64,000 nt of DNA from JACRLV01 sp045863555 (GTDB lineage: Bacteria > Planctomycetota > Phycisphaerae > UBA1845 > Fen-1342), in NCBI GenBank assembly GCA_045863555.1, contig BTUU01000001.1, positions 310,001 to 374,000 of the forward strand, read 5' to 3'. The notes under the pieces are model-generated. The model ran no database searches, was not told the DNA's origin, and was given only the letters and a program-made list of their open reading frames with translations. Position 1 is the first letter of the stretch, and every line of letters begins with the position of its first letter. The translations under genes and the position numbers were made by a program. Positions 45,544-54,980 of this stretch are shown here, piece by piece.

Positions 45544-46062
45544 ATGGCAACGATCGACCTGGAAGCAGCAGTTGCTGAATTTCTTTCGCTCGGAAAGCGC
45601 TTGACATCGGCGGGCCCGCCAACTTGCGATGCGATGATCGCGGCAGTACTGCCTTGGTATCGCGAGACACGCGTGAAGGGCGCCGAACTTGATGCTGACG
45701 GGGATATGCTCCTGCTTCAGTGGGGTTCGACGAGGCCGCTGATCCTTGCGGAGCCAACCGACCTGCGGGGCATGGGAGACGATGCGACTCGCTTCGACTC
45801 TCGGGACCTCCAATACCTGAATCTGACGCGACAGGTTTCATTGACAGCCGACGACTCCGATTTCGATGACGTCGCAGTTCAAATGAGCATCACCCTGGGA
45901 TTCGACGATGCAACCGCGAACGAACCGGGCGGAAATCTCTGGATAGCCCAGCCCAATTCGCTCGATGCCGGTGTCACGCAGTTTCTTTCCACGCCTTTCG
46001 TCGCGACTCTCCATCAGAAACAGCCTCGGCGGGTGGCAATTTCGGTTGAGAATTGTGGATAA
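45544..46062 (+). CDS. Hypothetical protein
   Basis: A 172-residue soluble protein with GCGAGG about seven bases before the ATG. It opens MATIDLEAAVAEFLSLGKRL and has a beta-rich middle (GAELDADGDMLLLQWGS, FDSRDLQYLNLTRQV). It resembles uncharacterised planctomycete proteins of this size, with no domain name known to me. It lies 59 bp after carB and may be co-transcribed, but the composition is less GC-rich. Confidence 0.65.
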   Translation: MATIDLEAAVAEFLSLGKRLTSAGPPTCDAMIAAVLPWYRETRVKGAELDADGDMLLLQWGSTRPLILAEPTDLRGMGDDATRFDSRDLQYLNLTRQVSLTADDSDFDDVAVQMSITLGFDDATANEPGGNLWIAQPNSLDAGVTQFLSTPFVATLHQKQPRRVAISVENCG

Positions 46063-46218
46063 TGGCAGGGGCGGCTTGCGGCGGCTGCCTGCCTTTCGTA
46101 AGCCTATAGTCGTCGATAGCTTCCAGGCCATGTACCGTGAACATCCGCGTGCAAGAAGACTGATCTTACGTTTGGCGAGCGCCTCTGCGAAGCCGCGAAT
46201 ACTGGCCGCCCTTGGCGC

Positions 46219-48288
46219 TTATCGTCCAAATGCCCCGAGAAGGCTGACGAGGTCCGAGAGATCGACGTCGCCGTCCTCGTCGACGTCGCCCTGCCACCAG
46301 GCCGCACCGGCTGGGATTCCGAAATTGGACAGGAGCGTCGTGAGGTCGGTCGTGTCGACGTGGCCGTCGAAATTGAAGTCCGCCGGGTCGGGGAGCCGCA
46401 CGATCAGCAGGCCGCCCTCGCCGTCGGCGACGTACGCCACGTTCCCTTCGACCGCCAAATTCTCGCTGTCGCCATTGGTCGGAATTGAGGCGACGATGCG
46501 CGGCGCCGTTGGGTACTGAACATTGAGCAGCAGGAGTTCGTTCGCGGCGTGATCGACGGCGACCACGTAGCGACCACTCGCTGCAATTCGGTGAGCATCT
46601 CGATCCGAGCCGCCGACAACCACAGGCTCGAGCGGATTGGAAATGTCGATTGAGCTGATCCCGTCGCCAACGGCGATTACATGATTACCAATGACAATGA
46701 GATCGTCGATGTCGCGATTCGGATGGCTCGCGACTTCGAACGGGTTCACGACCAGATGCACATCGACGATCGACAGGCCGGAATTCGTCGCGACGACCAG
46801 ATAGTCTCCCCCGGCCGCGATCGCGCCGACAGTGGCGGAGTTGGAGAGTGGACATCCCCCCCGCAACTCCGGGACGCTATTCGCCCGCGGCCGCACGGTC
46901 AGCATGTCGAGTGAATAACCGCCTCCCACCAGGTAGGAATAGTAACTGTCTCCCTTTACGAGCATGCGGGGGCTGATGAGCCCCGGATACCATGTCGTCG
47001 ATGTGATGTGGGCAGGGTTGGAGATATCGGCGATGCCGACCCCGCTCGTGCCATCTGCGACATAGAGACGGTCGCCGATCGCCGTGAGCCGGGGCCTGAA
47101 GGTGCCCGGCAGAGCGGCCGTACCGATGACAGCGGGGTTTTCGGGTTGCGACACGTCAAATACTCGCAGCGCCCCGCGCCTCACGGTCATGTACGCCAGG
47201 TCGCCAACAACCGCGATTCCCGTACCCTGACCCGTTGACTCGGAGAATCGCCCGACTTCCAGTGGATGCGCTGGATCGGAAGCGTCAATCGCAAACACGC
47301 CGCCGTCATGGCTGGCGATGAAAAGCCGACCCGCCTGCGCGGACATCCCCATGGAGTTTGCTTGCGTTTCAATTTCGCCAAGGAATCGCGGGGCGGCGGG
47401 GTCGGAAATATCGACGATCGCGGGCCCCATCGACACGTGCGCGAGATACGCAATCTCACCGTCGATGGTCATGGTATAGGGGTAAAAGAGCGGGTCTCCA
47501 AGCGAGCCTTGGATGGCGGGGTTGGCCGGATCTCCAAGGTCGAAAATCACGAGCAGTTCCTGGAATGCGACGACAAGGCGTTCACCCACGACGCTCGCGG
47601 CCGCACCGCTCCCGAACGTGGAGAGAGCGTCGAGCAGCGTCGGCTGCGCTGGGTTTCGTGCATCGAGGACGGTGAGGCCGAGCGGGCCCGCGATATACGC
47701 ATAACCGTCGTCACCGGCGGCGATCTGAACAAACGCCCCTTTCAGCTCGCCTGGATAGAGACCGGAATCGACTTCACCAAGCACGGTCGGATTCGCCGGA
47801 TCGGCAATATCGACGACACGCACGTATTGATCGAATAGGTATGCCGTCGAGCCGGAGATGGCGACGCTTCGGCACGGACGGTCAGAGAGCGCGGCCACGC
47901 GCTGCGGCGCCAATGGATTGCTTACATCGACGATCTGGAGCCCGCCCCGGCCATTTGCAATCACAAGGTACTGACCCAAGCGGTGAATCTCATACAGCCG
48001 GTCCGTGAGCCGCAGGGAGGCGATGCGCACCGGATGGGCGGGATCGGCGATGTCCAGCACGTAGAGATTCGGCCCGACCCCGGCGTACGCAACGTTGCCG
48101 TCCGCCAGCACGGACCAACTGCCGCCGCCCCACTGGCCGACGACTTCGAGGGGGCCGTCGGCGGAGGCGGGCGGTGTGAAAGCTGTCACGCACCAGAGCA
48201 GCGCCGCGAGCGCGTGAATATTGACGTTCGCGTGGAAAGGCATCCGAGCCGAGAACGTACGGTTTGGGAGCATGTCTATTTTCTCCAA
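46219..48288 (-). CDS. Secreted LVIVD-repeat protein with C-terminal dockerin
   Basis: A 689-residue protein with a signal peptide (LAALLWCVTAFTPPASA). The body is a series of ~45-residue LVIVD-type propeller repeats: LYVLDIADPAHPVRIASL, LQIVDVSNPLAPQRVAAL, VRVVDIADPANPTVLGEV, LLVIFDLGDPANPAIQGSL and further copies such as SIDISNPLEPVVVGG. The C-terminus (FNFDGHVDTTDLTTLLSNFG, VDEDGDVDLSDLVSLLGAFG) is two EF-hand-like dockerin segments. Such propellers are choice-of-anchor-like surface proteins in planctomycetes. A putative cohesin partner is not in this window. The earlier ATG of MEKIDMLP is taken as the start; an internal ATG five codons later is also possible. Confidence 0.88.
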   Translation of the reverse strand: MEKIDMLPNRTFSARMPFHANVNIHALAALLWCVTAFTPPASADGPLEVVGQWGGGSWSVLADGNVAYAGVGPNLYVLDIADPAHPVRIASLRLTDRLYEIHRLGQYLVIANGRGGLQIVDVSNPLAPQRVAALSDRPCRSVAISGSTAYLFDQYVRVVDIADPANPTVLGEVDSGLYPGELKGAFVQIAAGDDGYAYIAGPLGLTVLDARNPAQPTLLDALSTFGSGAAASVVGERLVVAFQELLVIFDLGDPANPAIQGSLGDPLFYPYTMTIDGEIAYLAHVSMGPAIVDISDPAAPRFLGEIETQANSMGMSAQAGRLFIASHDGGVFAIDASDPAHPLEVGRFSESTGQGTGIAVVGDLAYMTVRRGALRVFDVSQPENPAVIGTAALPGTFRPRLTAIGDRLYVADGTSGVGIADISNPAHITSTTWYPGLISPRMLVKGDSYYSYLVGGGYSLDMLTVRPRANSVPELRGGCPLSNSATVGAIAAGGDYLVVATNSGLSIVDVHLVVNPFEVASHPNRDIDDLIVIGNHVIAVGDGISSIDISNPLEPVVVGGSDRDAHRIAASGRYVVAVDHAANELLLLNVQYPTAPRIVASIPTNGDSENLAVEGNVAYVADGEGGLLIVRLPDPADFNFDGHVDTTDLTTLLSNFGIPAGAAWWQGDVDEDGDVDLSDLVSLLGAFGR

Positions 48289-48479
48289 ATTTCAGTCTCG
48301 GTTCAAAGCAGCGTAGCGCCGCAGATCGCGGCAGGGCAGGACCGTTCTTCATATCGGGCTGATTCCCGTGCCAGATTGAGAAAAACGTGGTTCATCTCGG
48401 CGCGAAGCAGGTTCTCGGCACAGCGTCGGCAGCGTGGCATGGCTGCGTCCGTCGGCAGCCACGGACGGCAATGCAGGGC

Positions 48480-48641
48480 ATGACCGGCCCCGGCCGCTTG
48501 CGCGATCTGGCCGACGTGCAGGAACTCATCCGCGTGCTTGCCCTGCCGGCGGACTTCGCAGCGCAACGCGACCCGTCTGTCCGGTCCAGGTTCGGCGAGC
48601 TCTGGCAGGGCGTGCAGGGTAGCGACAAACTACCAGAGTAA
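48480..48641 (+). pseudogene. Remnant of a nucleotidyltransferase-family C-terminus
   Basis: About 54 codons encode a segment (RLRDLADVQELIRVLALPAD, then DPSVRSRFGELW) that is the characteristic C-terminal tail of AbiEii/MNT-like nucleotidyltransferases and parallels the tail of the intact gene at 39569-40108. The rest of the domain is absent upstream, where the sequence instead runs to the LVIVD gene promoter region. It is therefore a fragment, not a working gene. The remaining bases in the 48289-48652 gap show nothing else. Confidence 0.65.
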
Positions 48642-48652
48642 AATCTCGCAAG

Positions 48653-49411
48653 TCAGCCGCGACTCATATCAATCTCGCAACAAACCAGTCGGTAACCCAC
48701 ATCCAGCGCATCAAGCGCCAGCAATTCACGATTGCGCTCGGCCCAACGACCGCTGGAGAGGTCCGCGCGAAGCCGCTCCAGACCCGGCCCGGCGTCGATC
48801 CGCGAGAAGCTGGACATCGCGCCTCGGACGTCATCGCGAAGATAGCACTCGGGCCGCCGCCAGTACGCGGCCAGCAGGCCGTCGGTGCAATCGTGCGGAA
48901 TCGGAACCGGCGTTATGTGCACTCGTCCGCCGGAACCGCCGAGCATCGCGCGAAGCGCGGCGACACCTGGAAAAACCGTCCGATCGTACGCCGCGATCTC
49001 CGGAAAATAGTCGTCCGTCAGCCAGAACGGCGCGAGGTCCGGGATCCACGTGAGCACGACAGCGCGCTTTCGCGCGACCCGCACCATCTCCGCCAGCCCC
49101 CGCGCGACGTTCGACCAGTGATGGAGGGTGAGAATCGCCATCGCCGCGTCGACGCAGGCCGACTTCAGCGGCAGGGCCTCCGCCGTGGCCCGCACGCACG
49201 GCGCAGCGCCCGCGGGCCGCTGCCGGAGCATGACCACGGATGGCTCGACCGCGAGAACGGTCCGGTGGGCCGATTCATACGAACCCGCGCCCGCGCCGAT
49301 GTTCACCACGCTGACCGCATCGCCAAGCGCCGCCTCGATCGCCGCGGCGATTCGCTCATCCGGCCGCCGAAGCGCCGCATAGCCCCGGCCGATCGTGTCA
49401 TAAAGTGCCAC
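48653..49411 (-). CDS. Class I SAM-dependent methyltransferase
   Basis: A 252-residue methyltransferase of the type 11 group. The SAM-binding motif I appears as VVNIGAGAGSYE (about residues 35-46), followed by LAVEPS (the acidic end of beta 2), then ATAEALPLKSACVDAAMAI and TLHHW (motif IV region). The start is a GTG at 49411. Substrate unknown; small-molecule methyltransferases of this group are common. It lies after the NTase fragment with no clear operon partners. Confidence 0.88.
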   Translation of the reverse strand: MALYDTIGRGYAALRRPDERIAAAIEAALGDAVSVVNIGAGAGSYESAHRTVLAVEPSVVMLRQRPAGAAPCVRATAEALPLKSACVDAAMAILTLHHWSNVARGLAEMVRVARKRAVVLTWIPDLAPFWLTDDYFPEIAAYDRTVFPGVAALRAMLGGSGGRVHITPVPIPHDCTDGLLAAYWRRPECYLRDDVRGAMSSFSRIDAGPGLERLRADLSSGRWAERNRELLALDALDVGYRLVCCEIDMSRG

Positions 49412-49749
49412 GCGTCACGCCCGCCAGTAGACCGCAAACCCGCCCGCTGCAGCGAACACGATTCCGCCCGTGATGCAACTGCTCAGCAGCCCCGTCGCCG
49501 CATGTATGCCGCTGAAATCGCCGCCCAGCGGATGAAGTACTGTCGCGTCGTCGAATCGAGCTGATCCCGCGGGTCGTGCATTATGGTGGCCTACCTGCAC
49601 TCGGAGTCGAGCGCCATGATAGCGAAGGCAACTGGCCGGGCCATTTCCGTTCGTTCGTGACGTTCGAAAGCTTGGGATCGCCGCCCCCTGCGCGGTACAC
49701 TGGACGCAGCCATTCGGCGACCGCTTTCGGCGATTTGGGAGAGAAAGCC

Positions 49750-52071
49750 ATGAATCCGACCCGTCATCTGGCCGTGCTGGCGGCCTTCGCGTGCCTGTTT
49801 ACCTTCTCCGCCGCGGCCGACGATGTCCCGACGCGGTTCGATAACCACAAGCTCGTCGAAGTCCGCCTCGACACGCCGCTCGACCTCGTCCGCATGCTCG
49901 CCATCAGCGAGGACCACTGGTCCTGCTCGCCGCAGCTCGGCCTCGTCCCGTTCCGCGTCCCGCCCGAGCGGATGGACGCCCTCAAGGCCAGCCGCATCCC
50001 GTTCCGCGTCCTCTGCGATGACGTTCAGGTCCTCCTCGACGCCGAACGCGCCGCCATCGCGCAGCCGCGCGGCGGATGGTTCACTACCTATCACCCGTAC
50101 GACGAAGTCAGCGCGTACATCGATGAACTGGTGGCCCTGCGCCCTGACCTGGCCGCCCGTTTCACGACCGGCACCTCGCTGCAAAACCGCGACATCTTCG
50201 GCATCCGCATCACCGGCCCCGACGGCCCTGCCGGCAAGCCGGCCGTGCTCTTCAACGGTTGCCAGCACGCCCGCGAATGGGTTGCCGTCGCCGTCCCGAT
50301 GTACATCGCCGACCGGCTGATCCGCGAATATGACACCGACCCGTACATCCGCGCGGTGCTTGCAAGCACGGTCGTGTACGTCGTGCCGATCGTGAACCCC
50401 GACGGCTACGTCTACACCTGGACGAACAATCGCCTCTGGCGAAAGAACCGTCGCGACAACGGCGACGGCACGTTCGGCGTCGATACGAACCGAAACTGGT
50501 CCGTGGGGTGGGGGCTTAACAGCGGCTCCAGCGGCACGCCGAGTTCCGAGACCTACCGGGGAACCGCGCCGTTCTCCGAGCCCGAGCCCTCGCGCATCCG
50601 CGATTTCATCCTGGCTCACCCGGAAATCGAGGCGCATATCGATTTCCATAGCTACGGCCAGCTCATTCTCAGTCCCTACGGCTATTTCGCCGGCGAGCCC
50701 GCCGAGCCCGACCGCACCACCTTCAACACGCTCAACGTCCGGATGCGCGACGCCATCTTCAACTTTAGCGGCCAGAATTACACCTACGGCCCGATCAGCA
50801 CGACCCTCTACCTCGCCTCTGGGGGCGCGGTCGACTGGGCGTACGACGCCGGCGACACGCTCTCCTGGACGATCGAACTCCGTCCGATCGATCCCGGGAT
50901 CGGCTTCGTCCTCCCGCCCGATCAGATCATCCCCACGGCCGAGGAAAATTGGGAAGCCGTCTCCGTTCTCTTCGATTACGTCTCATTCCCGATTTCGATC
51001 ACGTTCCCGGCCGGTATTCCCGCGACCGTCGACGCCGACGCGCCGACCTCGATCCCGGTCGCCATCGTCAACAACACCGGCCTGTACCAGACCGGGACGG
51101 CGCGTCAGTTCGTCCGCATCGGCACGACCGGCGCATTCACGGAGAGCGCTCTCGCGCCCGCCGGCGGCTCCTCGTTCACGCTCACGCTCCCGCGCGCAAC
51201 CTGCGGCCAGACGATCCAGTTCTATGTCGAGGCCCAGTCGACGCTCGCGGAAATCGTCCGCGCGCCCTTCGACGCCCCGACCACCACCTACGCAGCCGCA
51301 GCCGTCCAGACGACGGTCGTCTTCGCGGATGACATGGAGACCGACCTTGGCTGGTCCGGCGGCGTCACGGGCGACACGGCGACCACCGGCCAGTGGGTCC
51401 GCGTGAATCCGAACGGCACGGCCGCACAGCCCGAGGATGATCACACGCCCGCGCCGGGCGTCACCGCCTGGGTCACGGGGCAGGGCGCCGTGGGTGGAGG
51501 CGTGGGAACGGCCGACGTCGATGGCGGCTTTACGACGCTTCGCTCGCCCGTGATTTCGCTCGACGCCGACCTCGCCGATCCGTACGTGAGCTACTGGCGC
51601 TGGTACTCGAACAACCAGGGCGCCGCGCCGAACGCCGATGTTTTCACGGTGCAGATCCAGGTGAACGGCGGGGCGTACGCCAACCTCGAGGTCGTCGGCC
51701 CGGCCGGCGTCGAGGCCGGCGGCGGCTGGTTCTTCCACCAGGCACGGCTCCTCGATTTCGTCCCCTCGCTGCCGGCCACGGTGCGCTTCCAGTTCATTGC
51801 CGACGACGCGGCCGCCGGTTCGATCGTGGAGGCGGCCGTCGACGACTTTGCCATTACCGACGTCGGCTGCCCGTCGTCTCCGCCTTGCACCGGCGACGTC
51901 AACGATGACGGCGTCCGTGACCTGGCCGACCTCGCGATGCTGCTGGCCAGCTTCGGCAGTGTCATCGGCGATCCCGGCTACAACGCGGCAGCCGACTTCG
52001 ACGCCAGCGGCGCGGTCGATCTCGGAGACCTGACCGTGCTGCTGTCGACGTTCGGCGTCGCCTGTCCGTAG
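49750..52071 (+). CDS. Secreted M14 zinc carboxypeptidase with dockerin
   Basis: A 773-residue secreted peptidase with a signal peptide (LAVLAAFACLFTFSAAA). Residues about 110-460 form the M14 domain: zinc ligands HAxE in CQHAREW (His173, Glu176) and His300 in IDFHSYGQ, the DTNRNW substrate-binding segment (about 245-250) and catalytic Glu376 in SWTIELRP. A propeptide-like N-terminal region precedes it (SAYIDELVALRP at about 121-132). After a beta-sandwich-rich C-terminal part, two dockerin-type segments end the protein (GDVNDDGVRDLADLAMLLAS and DFDASGAVDLGDLTVLL). The open frame upstream of ATG 49750 has no family character. It would remove C-terminal residues from peptides outside the cell. 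Confidence 0.94.
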   Translation: MNPTRHLAVLAAFACLFTFSAAADDVPTRFDNHKLVEVRLDTPLDLVRMLAISEDHWSCSPQLGLVPFRVPPERMDALKASRIPFRVLCDDVQVLLDAERAAIAQPRGGWFTTYHPYDEVSAYIDELVALRPDLAARFTTGTSLQNRDIFGIRITGPDGPAGKPAVLFNGCQHAREWVAVAVPMYIADRLIREYDTDPYIRAVLASTVVYVVPIVNPDGYVYTWTNNRLWRKNRRDNGDGTFGVDTNRNWSVGWGLNSGSSGTPSSETYRGTAPFSEPEPSRIRDFILAHPEIEAHIDFHSYGQLILSPYGYFAGEPAEPDRTTFNTLNVRMRDAIFNFSGQNYTYGPISTTLYLASGGAVDWAYDAGDTLSWTIELRPIDPGIGFVLPPDQIIPTAEENWEAVSVLFDYVSFPISITFPAGIPATVDADAPTSIPVAIVNNTGLYQTGTARQFVRIGTTGAFTESALAPAGGSSFTLTLPRATCGQTIQFYVEAQSTLAEIVRAPFDAPTTTYAAAAVQTTVVFADDMETDLGWSGGVTGDTATTGQWVRVNPNGTAAQPEDDHTPAPGVTAWVTGQGAVGGGVGTADVDGGFTTLRSPVISLDADLADPYVSYWRWYSNNQGAAPNADVFTVQIQVNGGAYANLEVVGPAGVEAGGGWFFHQARLLDFVPSLPATVRFQFIADDAAAGSIVEAAVDDFAITDVGCPSSPPCTGDVNDDGVRDLADLAMLLASFGSVIGDPGYNAAADFDASGAVDLGDLTVLLSTFGVACP

Positions 52072-52263
52072 CGGCGGGCGCAGCAATTCTTCGTGCGCGA
52101 GCCCGACGAATCAGAGCCCGACGCGCGAGCGAGGGGCAGACCGGCCGTGCGGGCTCGCGCGCCCGTCATCGCGGAGTTGCGGCGAAGTGCCACGCGAGGT
52201 ACGCTACTTCCTCATACCGGGTCACGACCGACCCAATGGGCCGATTCACCGAGGTGCACACGT

Positions 52264-53460
52264 ATGAAGCGCAGGGCGTTTGCAGTCGCGATCGCGCTCT
52301 CCGGAGCGACCGTCGCGACGGCGGCGGATTTCGAGAAAGCTGTCCGGCTGAAAGGCGGCGACGAGTTCATCCGCGTTGAAGGTCCCGGCTGGGCGTGTCC
52401 CGGCCTCGCGGACATCGACGCCGACGGCAAGCTCGATCTGCTCGTCGGTCAGTTCAACAAGGGCAAGATCCGCGTCTTCAAGGGCGTCGGCGCGAAGGGC
52501 GAGTTCAAGTTCGCCGCCGGAGACTGGCTGAAAGCCGAAGGAGCCGTGGCCGAAGTGCCCGGGGTCTGGTGATGCACCAGCTCCACTCCACAGTTTGTGG
52601 ATCTGAACGCTGACGGTCATAACGACATTCTCTCCGGCTCCTATTCGCGCATGGGTCAGCAGCCCATGGCCGGGACGTTCCAGGTGCTCTGGGGCAAACC
52701 CGACGGCTCATTCAAAAAGGCCGAGACGCTGAGCGGCACCGACGGCGAGCCGCTCATCATTCCCAGCAAGGGCGAGGACGACATCGTCGAGTCGATCTGC
52801 ACGCGCCCGTTCGCGGCCGACTGGGACGGCGACGGCGACCTCGACCTCGTCGTCGGCAACTTCGCCGGCAAGTTCCATCTCTTCACCGGCGAGGGCAAGG
52901 GCAAGTTCCAGCCGAAATCCGAGCCGATTCTTGCCGGCAAGGAGCCGCTGCTCGTCCCCGGCCACCATGGCGATCCGTTCGTGATCGACTGGGACAAGGA
53001 CGGCGATCTCGACATCGTCAGCGGCTCGGACGGCGGGGGCGTTTTCTGGGCGGAGAACACGGCCGGCGCGAAGAAGAAGCCGGAACTCAAGCAGTTCGCC
53101 GCGATCATCAAGCCCCGCGAAGAACGCATCCACGAGTGCCGGCCGGACGAAGTGAAGGAACCGACCGGATCGACGCGCGTCTGGGTGGCCGATGTGAATG
53201 GCGACGGCAAACTCGACATCCTCGTCGGCGACAACATCTCGCTCGTCTCGCCCGCCGCGGGCGTGAGTGAAGAGGAGTACAAGAAGCGCCGCGAGGAGTG
53301 GCAGAAGGCGTACTCGGATGCGGCCAAGGCGGCGCAGGCCGAGACGGACGAGGAAAAGCGGGCTCCGCTCTATGAGAAGATGAACAACCTCTACCAGAGC
53401 CGCAGCGAGTTCATGACGGAAGATCGCACCGGTTTTGTCTGGCTGTATTTGCAGAAGTGA
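52264..53460 (+). CDS. Secreted FG-GAP/VCBS-repeat protein with in-frame TGA (candidate selenoprotein)
   Basis: ATG 52264 opens a 398-residue product with signal peptide (AFAVAIALSGATVATAA) and FG-GAP/VCBS repeats: GLADIDADGKLDLLVGQF, QFVDLNADGHNDILSGSY, DWDGDGDLDLVVGNF, DWDKDGDLDIVSGSD and ADVNGDGKLDILVGDN, calcium-loop beta-propeller units. A single TGA interrupts codon 103 (52570-52572), in PGVW-TGA-CTSSTPQFVD. Reading frame, repeat spacing and codon use continue unchanged on both sides, so this is one protein. Reading UGA as selenocysteine gives a Sec-Cys pair at the base of a repeat; a TGC-to-TGA change would have given Cys-Cys. A hairpin with loop GUU lies just after it. The C-terminus is a charged helical tail. 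Confidence 0.75.
52587..52601 (+). promoter_or_regulatory. Candidate bacterial SECIS hairpin (FG-GAP protein)
   Basis: TCCACA-GTT-TGTGGA forms a perfect 6-bp stem. The apical loop begins with G and starts 20 nt after TGA 52570-52572, within the 16-37-nt window known for bacterial SECIS elements (fact about the family; match seen here by eye). Its sequence differs from the hairpin at 35894 but the loops share GU. Confidence 0.4.
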
Positions 53461-53521
53461 GCCGGACTTCGGACCGTTGTTTCTGCACGTCGGGCGGGGT
53501 TCGGCGAGTCGCTTCGATATT

Positions 53522-53574
53522 CGTCGAGGTGATCCCGATCCCCGCCCGGGGTTTTTGACGCCCGGGCCTCGACG
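53522..53574. terminator. Bidirectional terminator between convergent genes
   Basis: An inner stem GCCCGGG/CCCGGGC (53544-53550 with 53561-53567) around GTTTTTGACG and an outer stem CGTCGAGG/CCTCGACG (53522-53529 with 53567-53574) lie between the FG-GAP gene and the minus-strand DinB gene. Confidence 0.7.
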
Positions 53575-53575
53575 G

Positions 53576-54088
53576 TTACCCGAGCTGCCCCGTCGTCATG
53601 CACTCCCATTCGACGACGTCGAGATCGAGCCCCAGCGCGGGCAGGCCGAGCTGCCGTCGCATGTTCAGCACCTGCGCCCGGTGATGCGTGCCGTGCGTCA
53701 GGGCGTGGAGCATCGCCGCGAGCCGGGTGAAGTGGTAGCGCGGTCCGCCTTCCCGCGGGAACTCGATCTCCGAGTCCCACCCATGCGATTCCGCGACCGC
53801 CGCTGCTTCACGGAGTTCGGCGTCTGCCTGCGCGAGCAACTCGCGCAGCCGTGCGGGTGGCAGAGGCTCACCGGACTCGATCGAGTCGCGCAGCGGCCGC
53901 CCGCTGATTCGATCCGCCCAGCGCAGCATCGCCCCCACGATGTGCCGCAGCGTGTCGTGCACGCTTCCGAGGCCGATCTCGAACTGCTGGTGATACTCTT
54001 CCGGGGCCAGCTTCGCGGCCTCATCGATCAGAACGCCGGTTGTCCATGAGTTGTAACGGATCAGCATTTCGACCGCGGTCATGCTCAC
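53576..54088 (-). CDS. DinB family protein
   Basis: A 170-residue four-helix metal-binding protein. The helices and the conserved His residues (VHDTLRHIVG at about 44-53, and HGTHHRAQVLNMRRQLG near the C-terminus) are the DinB/YfiT fold, often with thiol-S-transferase activity. Start is GTG 54088, six bases after AGGAG; an ATG two codons later is possible. It is followed on the same strand by nothing closely linked; the SDR gene upstream ends 58 bp away. Confidence 0.88.
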   Translation of the reverse strand: MSMTAVEMLIRYNSWTTGVLIDEAAKLAPEEYHQQFEIGLGSVHDTLRHIVGAMLRWADRISGRPLRDSIESGEPLPPARLRELLAQADAELREAAAVAESHGWDSEIEFPREGGPRYHFTRLAAMLHALTHGTHHRAQVLNMRRQLGLPALGLDLDVVEWECMTTGQLG

Positions 54089-54146
54089 ATGGGTCTCCTT
54101 TGAGACGATGTTCCCTTCGCCAAGAAGTGTGGGCCGCCGCTCGTCC

Positions 54147-54968
54147 TCAGCTCCGCAGCGACTGCCCGCCGTCGATGACCAGCTCCGCGCCCGTTATGAA
54201 CGCGCCCTCGTCGGACGCGAGGAACGCGATGGCCGCGGCAACCTCGTCCGCGCGACCGAATCGCCGCAGCGGCACATCCGCGGCCACGCCGGCCATCTTC
54301 GCCGCGCGGTCCGCACCATGGCCAAGAAAGGCATCCCACATCGGCGTCTCGATCGGCCCCGGCAGCACGCAATTTACGCGGATGGGCGGGTCGGCCGCGG
54401 CATGGAGCGCCAGCGAGCGCGAGAAACTCGCCAGCGCGGCCTTGCTCGCGGCGTACGCGGCCGCTCCGGGCGCCGCGAGTCGCCCGGCCAGCGACGCGAC
54501 GATGACGATGGCCGGCCGCGTGCCTTTTCGCAGCAGCGGCAGCGCGGCCTGTGAGCCGAGCATCGCACCGTCGAGATTCACGGCGAAGACGCGCCGCCAA
54601 TCGTCGAGCGAAACCTGATCGGGATTCTGCGGCCGGTCGATGCCGGTGATGCCGGCGCACTGAACGAGGATATCGAGTCCGCCGAATCGGGACTCGATCG
54701 CGTGCATTGCCGCGGTCCACTGAACCTCGCGCGTGACATCGAGCAGCAGCGGCAGCACGCGCCCCGGCGGCCCGGGATCAGCGCCGGGCGCGCCGACCCG
54801 CGAGTCAAGGTCCGCTCCCGCACTGCTCTCGATCGCCCGCACGTCGGCCATCGCCACGCGGGCCCCTTCGTCGAGCAGACGCCGCGCGGTCGCCAGCCCG
54901 ATGCCGGACGCTGCGCCGGTCACGAGTACGCGGCGGCCGGAAAAGCGTTGCGGCCTTGATTCACTCAT
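54147..54968 (-). CDS. Short-chain dehydrogenase/reductase
   Basis: A 273-residue Rossmann-fold oxidoreductase. The NAD(P) motif is VTGAASGIGLATARRL (TGxxxGIG), the middle strand is VQCAGITG (NAG-like, here CAG), the catalytic tetrad Tyr/Lys lies in PGAAAYAASKAALASFSR (YxxxK), and the C-terminal part VNCVLPGPIETPM is typical of classical SDRs. Substrate not predictable. It starts 12 bp after the zinc-ribbon gene ends, so the two may be co-transcribed. Confidence 0.93.
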   Translation of the reverse strand: MSESRPQRFSGRRVLVTGAASGIGLATARRLLDEGARVAMADVRAIESSAGADLDSRVGAPGADPGPPGRVLPLLLDVTREVQWTAAMHAIESRFGGLDILVQCAGITGIDRPQNPDQVSLDDWRRVFAVNLDGAMLGSQAALPLLRKGTRPAIVIVASLAGRLAAPGAAAYAASKAALASFSRSLALHAAADPPIRVNCVLPGPIETPMWDAFLGHGADRAAKMAGVAADVPLRRFGRADEVAAAIAFLASDEGAFITGAELVIDGGQSLRS

Positions 54969-54980
54969 GACACCTCCGGG

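Noticed and set aside
49415..49600. Small minus-strand frame ending GGIVFAAAGGFAVYWRA next to the methyltransferase
   Set aside because: One hydrophobic segment only, no ribosome site and uncertain start; could be a small membrane protein but not supported enough.
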